A stretch of DNA of 49,766 bases, from assembly GCF_001542415.1 (NCBI RefSeq), contig NZ_LNCU01000040.1, positions 227,075-276,840 of the forward strand. Direction: 5' to 3'. The stretch's first letter is position 1, and each line of letters starts with the position of its first letter. Positions 14,064-22,988 of this stretch are shown in pieces. The notes beneath the pieces are model-generated. The model did no database searches. It was given only the letters and a program-made list of their open reading frames with translations, and was not told the origin of the DNA. This stretch comes from Bradyrhizobium macuxiense (GTDB lineage: Bacteria > Pseudomonadota > Alphaproteobacteria > Rhizobiales > Xanthobacteraceae). Both the position numbers and the translations under genes were made by a program.

Positions 14064-15455
14064 ATGCAGGATGTCCGTGAAATCCTTGCCGATATCTGGA
14101 CTTCAGCCGGCGGCGCGCCGTCCGCGCTAGCTTACATGAACCTGACAGGTGCGGAGCCGCAACTACCGTCGTCGTTCCGCGTCGGCGCGGCCGCGCAGAC
14201 CTCGATCGCCGCGGCGGGCCTGGCGGCTGCGGAGATCTGGCGCGCGCGCAGCGGCGAGACGCAGGACGTCGCGGTCGACATGCGTCACGCCGTGGTCGAA
14301 TGCCGAAGCGAACGTTACCTGCGCGTCGATGACAAACCGCCGCCACCGACCTGGGACAAGATCGCCGGCGTCTATCGTGTCAGGGACAACCGCTTCGTTC
14401 GTCTCCACACCAATTTCCCGCACCATCGCGACGCCGTCTGCAGGGTGCTGAATTGCAAGGCCGAGCGCGAAGACGTGCAGGCCGCACTGATGCAGTGGGA
14501 TGGCGAGGCATTCGAGACCGCGGCCTATGCCGCCGGCGGCGTCGTTGCGATGATGCGCTCGTACGACGAATGGTCGGCGACGCCGCATGCGAAGGCGCTG
14601 GCGACGCTGCCGCTGATTCTGATCGAGAAGATCGGGGAGGCCGCGCCAAAACCCTGGCCTGGCGGCGACAGGCCGTTGGCCGGCATCCGCGTCCTCGATC
14701 TGTCGCGCGTCATCGCGGGTCCGGTGGCCGGCCGCACGCTCGCCGCGCATGGCGCCGACGTGCTCTTGATCTCCGGTCCCGATCTGCCCGCGATCCCGTG
14801 GCTGACCATCGACACAGGCCGCGGCAAGCTCACGAGTTTCGTCGAACTGAAGAGCGAAGCGGGCCGCAGCGTGATGCGCGATCTCCTCGCGCAGGCCGAT
14901 ATCCTCTCGCAGGGGTATCGGCCGCAGGCGATCACGGGTCTCGGCTTCTCGCCGGAGCAGGCGGCGCGCATCAACCCCGGCATCGTCTATGTGACACTGT
15001 CGGCCTATGGCCACGCCGGTCCGTGGGCGGACCGGCGCGGCTTCGATTCCCTGGTGCAGACCACAACCGGCTTCAATCACGCCGAAGGGCAGGCAGCCGG
15101 GATCGACGGACCGAAGGAACTGCCGGCGCAGATGCTCGACCATGCCACCGGATATTTCATGGCGTTCGGCGCCATGATGGCGAAGGCCCGCCAGGCGCGC
15201 GAGGGCGGTAGCTGGCATGTCCGGGTGTCGCTGGCGCAGACCGGGCGTTGGCTGTGGGATCTCGGCCGCGTCGCGGGCGGTCTCGCCACCGAGGACCTGA
15301 AGGCCGATGCTGTGACGCCGTTCATCGAGCAGCTTCCGTCCGGTTTCGGCACGCTGAGCTCGGTCAGGCACGCGGCCGCGCTGTCGAAAACGCCCGCCCG
15401 CTGGGCGCGCCCCGCCATGCCGCTCGGCAGCCATGCTCCGGAGTTTCCCGGATGA
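14064..15455 (+). CDS. CaiB/BaiF-type (family III) CoA-transferase
   Basis: Family III CoA-transferases move CoA between carboxylic acids through an aspartyl-CoA thioester. The usual N-terminal signature PLAGIRVLDLSRVIAGPVAG appears only near residue 210, followed by the domain with the likely catalytic aspartate in ADRRGFDSLVQTTTGF. The first 200 residues (VGAAAQTSIAAAGLAAAEIW, VAVDMRHAVVECRSERYL) resemble the C-terminal part of such enzymes, so the order looks rearranged or the protein is a fused double domain. I use ATG 14064, six bases after AGAGGG; ATG 14058 directly abuts that site. The substrate is unknown and no partner gene lies nearby. Confidence 0.82.
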   Translation: MQDVREILADIWTSAGGAPSALAYMNLTGAEPQLPSSFRVGAAAQTSIAAAGLAAAEIWRARSGETQDVAVDMRHAVVECRSERYLRVDDKPPPPTWDKIAGVYRVRDNRFVRLHTNFPHHRDAVCRVLNCKAEREDVQAALMQWDGEAFETAAYAAGGVVAMMRSYDEWSATPHAKALATLPLILIEKIGEAAPKPWPGGDRPLAGIRVLDLSRVIAGPVAGRTLAAHGADVLLISGPDLPAIPWLTIDTGRGKLTSFVELKSEAGRSVMRDLLAQADILSQGYRPQAITGLGFSPEQAARINPGIVYVTLSAYGHAGPWADRRGFDSLVQTTTGFNHAEGQAAGIDGPKELPAQMLDHATGYFMAFGAMMAKARQAREGGSWHVRVSLAQTGRWLWDLGRVAGGLATEDLKADAVTPFIEQLPSGFGTLSSVRHAAALSKTPARWARPAMPLGSHAPEFPG

Positions 15456-15605
15456 GGCATTCAGCTGCCGTTCAGGCCCCCGAAACTTTAACGTTAGCCT
15501 TGGCCGAACTGAGATTTTTAGGTTGTTTGCAACACCAATTCGGCACTATTAGCGCACCGCTGGGGCCGTCCCGCCGGAAGCTGAAACGATCGACCCCCGG
15601 ACCAC

Positions 15606-16850
15606 ATGCTTAAACAGTTTACCAAACGGATGCAGAGCCTTAGCCGCCAGGGGCTGGTGACGGTCGTGGCGGTGCTCGCACTGGCCGGTGCCGGTGCCTA
15701 TGGTTATACGCGTCTCAACGCCGCCAAGCCGGCGTCTTCGGAAGTCTCCAGCCAGTCCCGCAAGGGGTCCTCGCGCTATACGCCGACCGCGGCCGAATGG
15801 GCCAGCCTGACCTTCCAGACGGTGACCGAACACACCTTCCGCTCCGAACTGGTGACCGAGGGCAAGATCGGAATCGACGAAGACCGCTCCACCCCGGTCT
15901 ATTCGCCCTATACGGGCCGCGTGACCCGGCTGCTGGTGCGGCCGGGCGAGAGCGTGGTCAAGGGACAGCCGCTGTTCGTGATCGAAGCCGCCGACACCGT
16001 GCAGGCGCAGAACGACTATGTCTCGGCGATGACCGGTCTCAACAAGGCGCAGTCGGCGCTCGATCTCGCGCAGATCCAGGACACCCGCGCCAAGGACCTG
16101 TTCGAGGGCAAGGCGATCCCGCTGAAGGATTACCAGCAGACGCAGGCGACGCTGGTGCAGGCCCAGAACGACGCGCGTTCGGCGCAGACGCAGCTCGAGG
16201 CCGCGCAGAACAAGCTGCACATCCTCGGCTTCGGCGACGACGCCATCACGACGCTGCAGCAGAAGGGCCGTCTCAATCCGGAGACGACGGTGTTCGCGCC
16301 GCTCGGCGGCACCATCGTTCAGCGCAAGGCCGGCCCGGGTCAGTACGTCTCGACCGGCGCCAGCGATCCAGTCTACGTGATCGGCGACCTCTCCACGGTC
16401 TGGCTGATCGCCTATGTCCGGGAATCCGACGCCGACAATGTCGCGGTCGGGCAGGACGTCAGCTTCAGCGTGATGGCGCTGCCGGGCAAGGTGCTGAACG
16501 CCCGGATCAACTACGTGGCTGCCGCGATCGATCCGACCTCGCGCCGCCTCCTGGTCCGCGCCACCATCGACAACAAGGACAACCGGCTGAAGCCGGAGAT
16601 GTTCGCCAACGTGACGCTGTACTCGACCGGCGATCACCCGGCGGTCGGCGTGCCGAAGCAGGCGCTGATCTACGAGGGCGACCAGGTCCGGGTCTGGGTC
16701 GTCCGCGACGACAAGACGATCGAGCTGCGCCAGATCAAGCCCGGCCTCACCAACGGCGATCTCGTCGAGGTCGCCGGCAACCTGAAGTCGGGCGAGCAGA
16801 TCGTGACGAAGGGAAGTCTCTTCATCGATCGCGCCGCGTCCGGCACCTGA
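15606..16850 (+). CDS. RND efflux periplasmic adaptor (CusB/CzcB-like membrane fusion protein)
   Basis: This is the periplasmic adaptor that joins an inner membrane RND pump to an outer membrane channel. The 414-residue protein has an N-terminal membrane anchor or signal (residues 15-34), a barrel-sandwich lipoyl half (YSPYTGRVTRLLVRPGESVV), a coiled-coil hairpin rich in Gln and Ala (about 125-205), the second lipoyl half (VFAPLGGTIVQRKAGPGQYV), then beta-barrel and membrane-proximal domains ending GEQIVTKGSLFIDRA. These segments fit the heavy-metal-efflux branch, but no His/Met-rich metal site is evident, so the substrate is open. The pump gene follows at 17077 after a palindromic repeat. 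Confidence 0.9.
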   Translation: MLKQFTKRMQSLSRQGLVTVVAVLALAGAGAYGYTRLNAAKPASSEVSSQSRKGSSRYTPTAAEWASLTFQTVTEHTFRSELVTEGKIGIDEDRSTPVYSPYTGRVTRLLVRPGESVVKGQPLFVIEAADTVQAQNDYVSAMTGLNKAQSALDLAQIQDTRAKDLFEGKAIPLKDYQQTQATLVQAQNDARSAQTQLEAAQNKLHILGFGDDAITTLQQKGRLNPETTVFAPLGGTIVQRKAGPGQYVSTGASDPVYVIGDLSTVWLIAYVRESDADNVAVGQDVSFSVMALPGKVLNARINYVAAAIDPTSRRLLVRATIDNKDNRLKPEMFANVTLYSTGDHPAVGVPKQALIYEGDQVRVWVVRDDKTIELRQIKPGLTNGDLVEVAGNLKSGEQIVTKGSLFIDRAASGT

Positions 16851-16872
16851 GAGGCTATGAACCCATGCAATC

Positions 16873-16990
16873 TCGTCATTGCGAGGAGCTCGCGATAAAA
16901 TTGCAGGGGCAATTTTGCGCTGAAGCGACGAAGCAATCCATGTCTCCGCCTGCGGAGCTATGGATTGCTTCGCTTCGCTCGCAATGACGA
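16873..16990. repeat. Palindromic repeat between RND adaptor and pump genes
   Basis: Outer arms TCGTCATTGCGAG (16873-16885) and CTCGCAATGACGA (16978-16990), inner arms CGAAGCAATCCAT (16929-16941) and ATGGATTGCTTCG (16960-16972), and a third stem AAAATTGC/GCAATTTT (16897-16904 with 16909-16916) are all perfect. The same general design is common as a dispersed element in Bradyrhizobium. It lies inside the operon and could alter transcript stability or read-through. Confidence 0.8.
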
Positions 16991-17012
16991 GGATAGACCA
17001 ATCACCCTGAGG

Positions 17013-17035
17013 CACATGATCCGAAGCGGTCATGC
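17013..17035. repeat. Decayed GCATGATC-type palindrome
   Basis: CATGATCCG-aag-CGGTCATG is an imperfect copy of the short palindrome family seen at 5411, 24851 and 49218. It lies directly after the larger repeat and before the RND pump start. Confidence 0.45.
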
Positions 17036-17076
17036 TCAATCCAAAACGCCCTTCCAGCCTGAAAGCTCCGATCTGA

Positions 17077-20000
17077 ATGGATCGTCTTGTCGCCCTTGCC
17101 GTCAGCCGCCGCTACTTGATGGTGGCCATGTTCGTCGCCGTGATGATCGGCGGCCTCCTCGCGTTCAAGCAGCTCAACATCGAGGCCTATCCCGATCCGA
17201 CCCCGCCGATGGTCGACATCGTGACGCAGAGCCCGGGCCTCTCGGCGGAAGAGATCGAGCGCTACATCACGATCCCGATCGAGACCCAGGTCGCCGGCAT
17301 CAAGAACCTCAAGACCATCCGCACCATCTCGCTGTACGGCCTCTCCGACGTCAAGCTGCAGTTCTCCTTCGACTACACCTATGACGAGGCGCTGCAGCAG
17401 GTCTTGAACCGTCTGTCACAGCTCGCGCCGCTGCCGGGCAATGTGCAGCCCGGCATTTCGCCGACAAGCCCGATCGGTGAAATCTTCCGTTACCGGCTTA
17501 AGGGTCCGCCGAACTACAGCGTGCTCGATCTCAAGACGCTGCAGGACTGGGTGCTGCAGCGCCGCTTCCGCGCGGTGCCCGGTGTGATCGACGTCACCGG
17601 CTGGGGCGGCAAGACCAAGACCTATGAAATCCAGGTCGACTTCAACAAGCTGGTCGCCAACGGCCTGACCCTGCCGCAGGTGCTGCAGGCCGTTTCCAAC
17701 GCCAACATCAATGTCGGCGGCAACACCGTGAACATCGGTTCGCAGTCGGCCGTGGTGCGCGGCGTCGGCCTGATCCGATCGATCGACGACCTGTCCAACA
17801 CCATGATCTCGCAGTCCGGCGGCAATCCGGTGCTTGTCAAGGATATCGGCACCGTCACCGTCGGCGAGAAGCCACGGCTCGGCATCGCCGGCATCGACGA
17901 TGACGACGATATCGTGCAGGGCATCGTGCTGATGCGACGCGGTGAGCAGAGCTCGCCGACGATCGCCCGCGTGGAGCAGCTCGTCAAACAAATCAACAGC
18001 TCTTCGATCCTGCCGCCTGGCGTGAAGATCGAACGCATCTACGACCGCAAGGACCTGATCGAGCTCACCACCCACACCGTGCTGCACAACATGGTGGTTG
18101 GCATCCTCTTGATCGTGCTGCTGCAGTGGATATTCCTCGGCGATCTCCGCAGCGCGATGATCGTCGGCGCGACGATACCGTTCGCGCTGTTCTTTGCCGT
18201 GATCATCCTGGTGCTGCGCGGCGAATCCGCCAATTTGCTGTCGGTCGGCGCGATCGACTTCGGCCTGATCGTCGATGGCACCGTCATCATGGTGGAGGCG
18301 ATCTTCAGGCGGCTGTCGCAGACCACGGCGCTGTCGGAGGCCGAGCAGAGCCATATCTCCGAAGATACGGTGATGGGGATGAAGAGCCACGCGATCCTGT
18401 CGGCCGCGGCCGACGTCTCGCGCTCGATCTTCTTTGCCGCCACCATCATAGTCGCGGCCTTCCTGCCGCTGTTCACGCTTGGAGGCGTCGAGGGCAACAT
18501 CTTCGGGCCGATGGCGCGGACCTATGCCTATGCGTTGGCCGGCGGCCTGCTGGCGACGTTCACGGTCACGCCGGCCTTGAGCGCAATCATCCTGCCGGCG
18601 CATATCCACGAGACCGAGACCTGGATCGTCGGGAAGCTCCACCAGATCTATCTGCCGGTCCTGAACTGGGCGGTTGCCAACCGCAAGGTCGTGATGGCCG
18701 GCGCCGCCGGCCTCGTGGTCATGACCATCATCTTCGCGCGATTCCTGGGCCTCGAATTCCTGCCCAAGCTGGAAGAGGGCAATCTGTGGATCCGCGCCAC
18801 GCTGCCGCCGACGATCTCGCTGCAGGAGGGCAACACCTACGTCAACGAGATGCGGCGCCTGATCCGCGCGCGTCCCGAGGTGGAGGCCGTGGTGTCGCAG
18901 CACGGCCGGCCGGACGACGGCACCGACGCTGCCGGTTTCTTCAATGCCGAGTTCTTCGCGCCCCTGAAACCCGCGAGCGAATGGCCCGGGACGCATGACA
19001 AGGACGAGCTCACCGCGCAGCTGCTGGCGCAGTTGCAGGACAAGTTCCCAGGCGTCGAATTCAACTTCTCGCAGTATCTGCAGGACAACGTCTCGGAAGC
19101 GGTATCGGGCGTGAAGGGCGAGAACTCGATCAAGCTCTACGGCAGCGACCTGCAGGCGTTGACCGACACCGCCAACAAGATCAAATCCGTGCTCTCGACC
19201 GTGCAGGGCATCACCGACCTCGCGGTGTTCACCTCGCTGGGGCAGCCGACGATCCAGATCGACGTCGACCGGGCGCGGGCGGCGCGCTATGGCCTGTCAC
19301 CGGGCGACATCAACGCCACGATCAAGGTCGCGGTCGGCGGCGACAGCGCCGGCGACCTCTATGAGCCCGGCAGCGATCGGCATTTCCCGATCATCGTGCG
19401 GCTGGCGCCGGAGTACCGCAAGAGCGCAGAGGCGATCCACAATTTGCGCATCGGCGTGGCGAACGGCAATGGCGGCATCACGCAGATTCCGCTGAGCGAG
19501 GTTGCGTCGATCAAGCTGGTCTCGGGTGCCGCCTACATCTATCGCGAGCAGCAGGAGCGCTATCTGCCGATCAAGTTCTCGGTGCGCGACCGCGACCTCG
19601 GCAGCGCGATCCTGGAGGCGCAGCAGAAGGTCAACGAGCAGGTGCAGCTGCCGCCCGGCTCGCATCTCGAATGGGTCGGCGAGTTCGGCAATCTGCAGGA
19701 CGCGATCAAGCGGCTGTCGATCGTGGTGCCGATCAGCCTTGCGCTGATCGCGGCGCTGCTGTTCTTCAACTTCGGCTCGATGGTCGACACGCTGCTTGCC
19801 ATGAGCGTGATCCCGATGGCGATCTTCGGCGGCGTGCTCGGGCTCCTGATCTCGGGGATTCCGTTCAGCGTGTCGGCGGCGATCGGCTTCATCGCGCTGT
19901 TCGGCATTGCGGTGATGGACGGCATCATCATTCTGTCGCAGTTCAATCAGCTGATCGACGAGGGCTACGACCGCATGCGCGCGGTGATCCGGACCGGCGA

Positions 20001-20205
20001 GTTGCAGCTTCGTCCGGTGCTGATGACCTGCGTCGTCGCCGGCATCGGGCTGTTGCCGGCGGCGGTGTCGGAGGGCATCGGCTCGCAGGTGCAGAAGCCG
20101 CTCGCGATCGTCGTCGTCACCGGCATGCTGCTGGCGCCGCTGGTGATCCTGGTCACGCTGCCGGTGCTGATCTCCTATTTCTCGCGCCGGCCGCGGGAGC
20201 GTTAG
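17077..20205 (+). CDS. RND efflux pump, CusA/CzcA-like inner membrane permease
   Basis: The 1042-residue protein is a complete RND permease of the CusA/CzcA branch, a proton-driven antiporter in the inner membrane. TM1 begins at residue 11, followed by FKQLNIEAYPDPTPPMVDI. The TM4 proton-relay region IDFGLIVDGTVIMVEAIFRR (near 391-410) keeps its two aspartates. The second half repeats the fold with GIPFSVSAAIGFIALFGIAV and LPAAVSEGIGSQVQKPLAIV. It pairs with the adaptor at 15606. The outer membrane partner is not in the operon; the TolC-like gene at 21332-22753 on the other strand is a candidate. Metal specificity cannot be assigned. Confidence 0.93.
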   Translation: MDRLVALAVSRRYLMVAMFVAVMIGGLLAFKQLNIEAYPDPTPPMVDIVTQSPGLSAEEIERYITIPIETQVAGIKNLKTIRTISLYGLSDVKLQFSFDYTYDEALQQVLNRLSQLAPLPGNVQPGISPTSPIGEIFRYRLKGPPNYSVLDLKTLQDWVLQRRFRAVPGVIDVTGWGGKTKTYEIQVDFNKLVANGLTLPQVLQAVSNANINVGGNTVNIGSQSAVVRGVGLIRSIDDLSNTMISQSGGNPVLVKDIGTVTVGEKPRLGIAGIDDDDDIVQGIVLMRRGEQSSPTIARVEQLVKQINSSSILPPGVKIERIYDRKDLIELTTHTVLHNMVVGILLIVLLQWIFLGDLRSAMIVGATIPFALFFAVIILVLRGESANLLSVGAIDFGLIVDGTVIMVEAIFRRLSQTTALSEAEQSHISEDTVMGMKSHAILSAAADVSRSIFFAATIIVAAFLPLFTLGGVEGNIFGPMARTYAYALAGGLLATFTVTPALSAIILPAHIHETETWIVGKLHQIYLPVLNWAVANRKVVMAGAAGLVVMTIIFARFLGLEFLPKLEEGNLWIRATLPPTISLQEGNTYVNEMRRLIRARPEVEAVVSQHGRPDDGTDAAGFFNAEFFAPLKPASEWPGTHDKDELTAQLLAQLQDKFPGVEFNFSQYLQDNVSEAVSGVKGENSIKLYGSDLQALTDTANKIKSVLSTVQGITDLAVFTSLGQPTIQIDVDRARAARYGLSPGDINATIKVAVGGDSAGDLYEPGSDRHFPIIVRLAPEYRKSAEAIHNLRIGVANGNGGITQIPLSEVASIKLVSGAAYIYREQQERYLPIKFSVRDRDLGSAILEAQQKVNEQVQLPPGSHLEWVGEFGNLQDAIKRLSIVVPISLALIAALLFFNFGSMVDTLLAMSVIPMAIFGGVLGLLISGIPFSVSAAIGFIALFGIAVMDGIIILSQFNQLIDEGYDRMRAVIRTGELQLRPVLMTCVVAGIGLLPAAVSEGIGSQVQKPLAIVVVTGMLLAPLVILVTLPVLISYFSRRPRER

Positions 20206-20218
20206 TGAAGCGTGATGG

Positions 20219-21187
20219 TCAGGCGAAGCCGTAAAGCCGTGCCGGATTGTCGACCAGGATGGTCTTGCGGACCGCGGCATCCGGCGCCCAGACCGGAAGC
20301 TGGTTGAGGAGGCGGCCGTCGTCGATCTGGTACAGCGGCGTCACGTCGGTGACCTTCTTGCCGGGCGGCGTCACCGAATCCGGGTGCGGCCAGTCGGTGC
20401 CCCAGACGATGCGCTCGGCATTGGCCGCGATCAGCGCCTTCGCCAGCGGCGCGGCGTCCGGATAGTCGGGTGCGAGCTTGGAGGCGCGGTAGGCGCCGGA
20501 GATCTTGACATAGGCCTTGCCGGATTTGACGAGCTCGAGCAGGTCGGCAAATCCCGGCTGCGTGATGCCCAGCGCGGCCTCGGCGCCGCCGAAATGGTCG
20601 AACACGACCGGGACCGGGGAGGCGGCGACCAGGTCCTTGATCGCCGAGATCATGGCGAGGCTGGTGAAGAGCTGCACGTGCCAGCCGCGCGCCTTCATCC
20701 GCTCCACCGCGGCCGAGAAGCGCTGCCGGCCGACATTTGGATCGTTGACGCCGCCGGTCGCGAGGTTGAGACGGATGCCGCGAAAGCCGGCCTTCTGCAT
20801 GGCGTCGAGATCGCTCTCGCTGGTCTTGTCGTCGATCACGGCCACTCCGCGCGCCGTCGGGCCACGGGCCATGATGCCGAACAGCGTCGCGGAATTGTCG
20901 GGGCCGTAAACGCTCGGGGTCACGATTACCACGCGCTCGATGTGCAGGGCCTTGTGGAGCGCGCTCATCTCCTCCGGCGATGCCTGTTCCGGCGTGTAGA
21001 CGCGGCCCGCGAAGAACGGGAATTTTGCCGGGTCGCCATGGATGTGGGTGTGGCAGTCGCATGCCCCGACCGGCACGTCGAAGTTGACGGCGGTCGATGG
21101 TTGCGAAGCCTTGGAAAATGCGTTGCTGCTGTTCATGGTCACTCCCGCCGCGATGGAAGCCAGCATCATACTGCGTCGCGTCAGCAT
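20219..21187 (-). CDS. Tat-exported amidohydrolase (TIM-barrel metal hydrolase)
   Basis: The 322-residue protein is an amidohydrolase-2 family TIM-barrel enzyme related to 2-pyrone-4,6-dicarboxylate and sulfomuconolactone hydrolases, which open lactone rings. The metal-site elements are CDCHTHIHGD near residues 43-52, VFDHFGG, and WGTDWPHP with the likely catalytic aspartate. The N-terminus MLTRRSMMLASIAAG has a twin-arginine motif and hydrophobic stretch, which suggests export by Tat; most relatives are cytoplasmic. AGGGAGA precedes ATG 21187. Its end is 13 bases from the end of the convergent RND pump gene with no hairpin between. The substrate is unknown. Confidence 0.85.
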   Translation of the reverse strand: MLTRRSMMLASIAAGVTMNSSNAFSKASQPSTAVNFDVPVGACDCHTHIHGDPAKFPFFAGRVYTPEQASPEEMSALHKALHIERVVIVTPSVYGPDNSATLFGIMARGPTARGVAVIDDKTSESDLDAMQKAGFRGIRLNLATGGVNDPNVGRQRFSAAVERMKARGWHVQLFTSLAMISAIKDLVAASPVPVVFDHFGGAEAALGITQPGFADLLELVKSGKAYVKISGAYRASKLAPDYPDAAPLAKALIAANAERIVWGTDWPHPDSVTPPGKKVTDVTPLYQIDDGRLLNQLPVWAPDAAVRKTILVDNPARLYGFA

Positions 21188-21331
21188 TGGACGTCTCCCT
21201 GCGTGCTCGACTGTTATGCGCGTTGTCCGCGCGTCGGCGTTATGTGTCGCCGGCGGGGAGGGAGGTTATCGGTGGATCGCTCGGGCGGGAAGGGCTCGGC
21301 GCTCGCTGTGCGAGCGGTTCCGCATCGACGC

Positions 21332-22753
21332 CTATTGACCCGACGGCGTGCGCAGCCCGTGCCAGGCGTCGCGGACCTGATGGTAATGGACCTCGGGCAG
21401 ATAGTCGGGCGTCTTGAGATTGAGCGTCTTGACGTCGAGATGCCCGATCGCGCTAAGCAGCGTGTACGAGGCGACCACGCGATCGCGCTGCGCGCCGATC
21501 AGTCGCGCCCGTGCCGTGATCAGATCCTGCTGCGCGTTGAGCACGTCGACGGTGGTGCGCTGGCCGCCGGCGGCTTCCTTCTGCACGCCCGCCAGCGCAA
21601 CCTCGGCAGCCTTCATCTCGGACAGGGAGGCCGACACCGCGATCTTGGCGCCCTCGCTGGCGACCCAGGCGCTGACCACCGCGGTCTTGGCCTGATTGCG
21701 GACCTGGTCGAGCACGAGCCGGCTCTGCGCGGCGACTTCCTTGGCCTGCCGGGTCTGCGATGCGGCCGTGCCGCCGTCATAGATCGGTTGCGTGACCTGG
21801 CCGATCACCGAGGCCTGATCGGTTCCGAACGTGGAGAGCGAGGTGTCGGAGTCGCGGTTCTTGCTGACGCTGCCCTGCAGCGTGACGTTCGGCATCAGGC
21901 TGCTTTCGGCGACCCGGATCGAGGTCGAGGCGACGTCGACATCGTAGCCGGCGGCCATCACGGCCGGATGCTCGCGCAACGCAATCGCGAGCGCATCCTC
22001 GCGGCTGCGCGGCAGCAGCCGGTCAACGGTCTCGGCGGGGCGCAACTGGGACGGCGCGTTGCCGATCACCTGCGCATAGGTGGCCTGGCTGATCGCGAGA
22101 TTGACTTCGGCGGCATTGAGATCGGCAAGGCCGCGATTGAGCCGCGCCTCGGCCTGTGCGGTATCCGTCGGCGTGACGTCGCCGGCATTGAGGCGCCGCT
22201 GCGTGATCGCCTGGGTCTCCTTCAGGAAGGCGACGTTGGAACGCTGGGCATCGACCAGCGTCTGGTTGGCCAGCACGTTGGTGTAGGCGGTAACGGCGTC
22301 GAGCAGCACGCCCTGGCCGACATTGCGGAGCGCCTCGCGGCCGGACTGCACTTGCAATTCAGCGACACGCACGCTGTTGGCGGTCTTGAAGCCGTTGAAC
22401 AGGGTCTGGGTGACCGTCAGGCCGATCTGCCAGGGTTTCAGCGTCGCGGTCTGGATGACGTTGCCGGGCAACAGGTCGCGCACCGCCTGCAGGCCGACCG
22501 AAAGGCTGGCCGCGATCTGGGGTCTGTAACCGGCGAGGGCCTGCGGCACGTTTTCGTCGGTCGCACGCTGGCGCGCGCGTTCGGCATTAAGCTGCGGGTT
22601 GGTCTGATAGGCTTTGACCAGCGCTTCCGGCAGGCCCTCGGCGCGGGCGGCCGGCATCGCCAGCAGCAGCGTACACGCCAGCGCGCCAACGCAACTGCCC
22701 GACAACAACACACGCCTCTTTACGTCGCCCAAGCTGGCGGCACGCTCAACCAT
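21332..22753 (-). CDS. TolC family outer membrane channel protein
   Basis: This 473-residue protein has a signal peptide (GALACTLLLAMPAARAEG) and two tandem outer-membrane-efflux repeats made of long coiled helices: AYQTNPQLNAERARQRATDE and TQTLFNGFKTANSVRVAELQ in the first half, VTQPIYDGGTAASQTRQAKE in the second. Such trimers form outer membrane tunnels for type I secretion or RND and ABC pumps. I use ATG 22753; the GTG at 22765 is four codons upstream. The gene follows the amidohydrolase gene's direction and is not co-oriented with the RND genes, so the partnership with that pump is only inferred. Confidence 0.9.
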   Translation of the reverse strand: MVERAASLGDVKRRVLLSGSCVGALACTLLLAMPAARAEGLPEALVKAYQTNPQLNAERARQRATDENVPQALAGYRPQIAASLSVGLQAVRDLLPGNVIQTATLKPWQIGLTVTQTLFNGFKTANSVRVAELQVQSGREALRNVGQGVLLDAVTAYTNVLANQTLVDAQRSNVAFLKETQAITQRRLNAGDVTPTDTAQAEARLNRGLADLNAAEVNLAISQATYAQVIGNAPSQLRPAETVDRLLPRSREDALAIALREHPAVMAAGYDVDVASTSIRVAESSLMPNVTLQGSVSKNRDSDTSLSTFGTDQASVIGQVTQPIYDGGTAASQTRQAKEVAAQSRLVLDQVRNQAKTAVVSAWVASEGAKIAVSASLSEMKAAEVALAGVQKEAAGGQRTTVDVLNAQQDLITARARLIGAQRDRVVASYTLLSAIGHLDVKTLNLKTPDYLPEVHYHQVRDAWHGLRTPSGQ

Positions 22754-22988
22754 GTGATCCCGCACCCCAAACCCCGGCAGTCCGCCCCCGCCGGCGCATT
22801 CGACACGTCTACCTGTTTAGGGGGCGACGCAGCCACAGGCAAACCGTCGCGAGAGATCTGCACATTCAATTCTTGTCTGTTGCCGCTTCGTCACAGGCGA
22901 ACGCCGGTGTCATATGCAGTATAAATTTCACCCACCGGCTGCCGATTCACGAGGCCGGTTGTCCACAGCCTCGCCGGGTTCATTCGTG

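Noticed and set aside
17416..18996. A 526-codon minus-strand open frame
   Set aside because: It is antisense to the RND pump, whose transmembrane and proton-relay motifs are intact.
21332..22753. TolC-like gene as part of the RND operon
   Set aside because: It lies on the opposite strand and beyond the amidohydrolase gene, so an operon is excluded; partnership stays only a possibility.
20384..22924. An 846-codon plus-strand open frame
   Set aside because: It lies opposite the amidohydrolase and TolC-like genes, both of which have clear families. It is Arg/Gly/Ala-rich with no recognisable motif, a shadow frame of GC-rich DNA.
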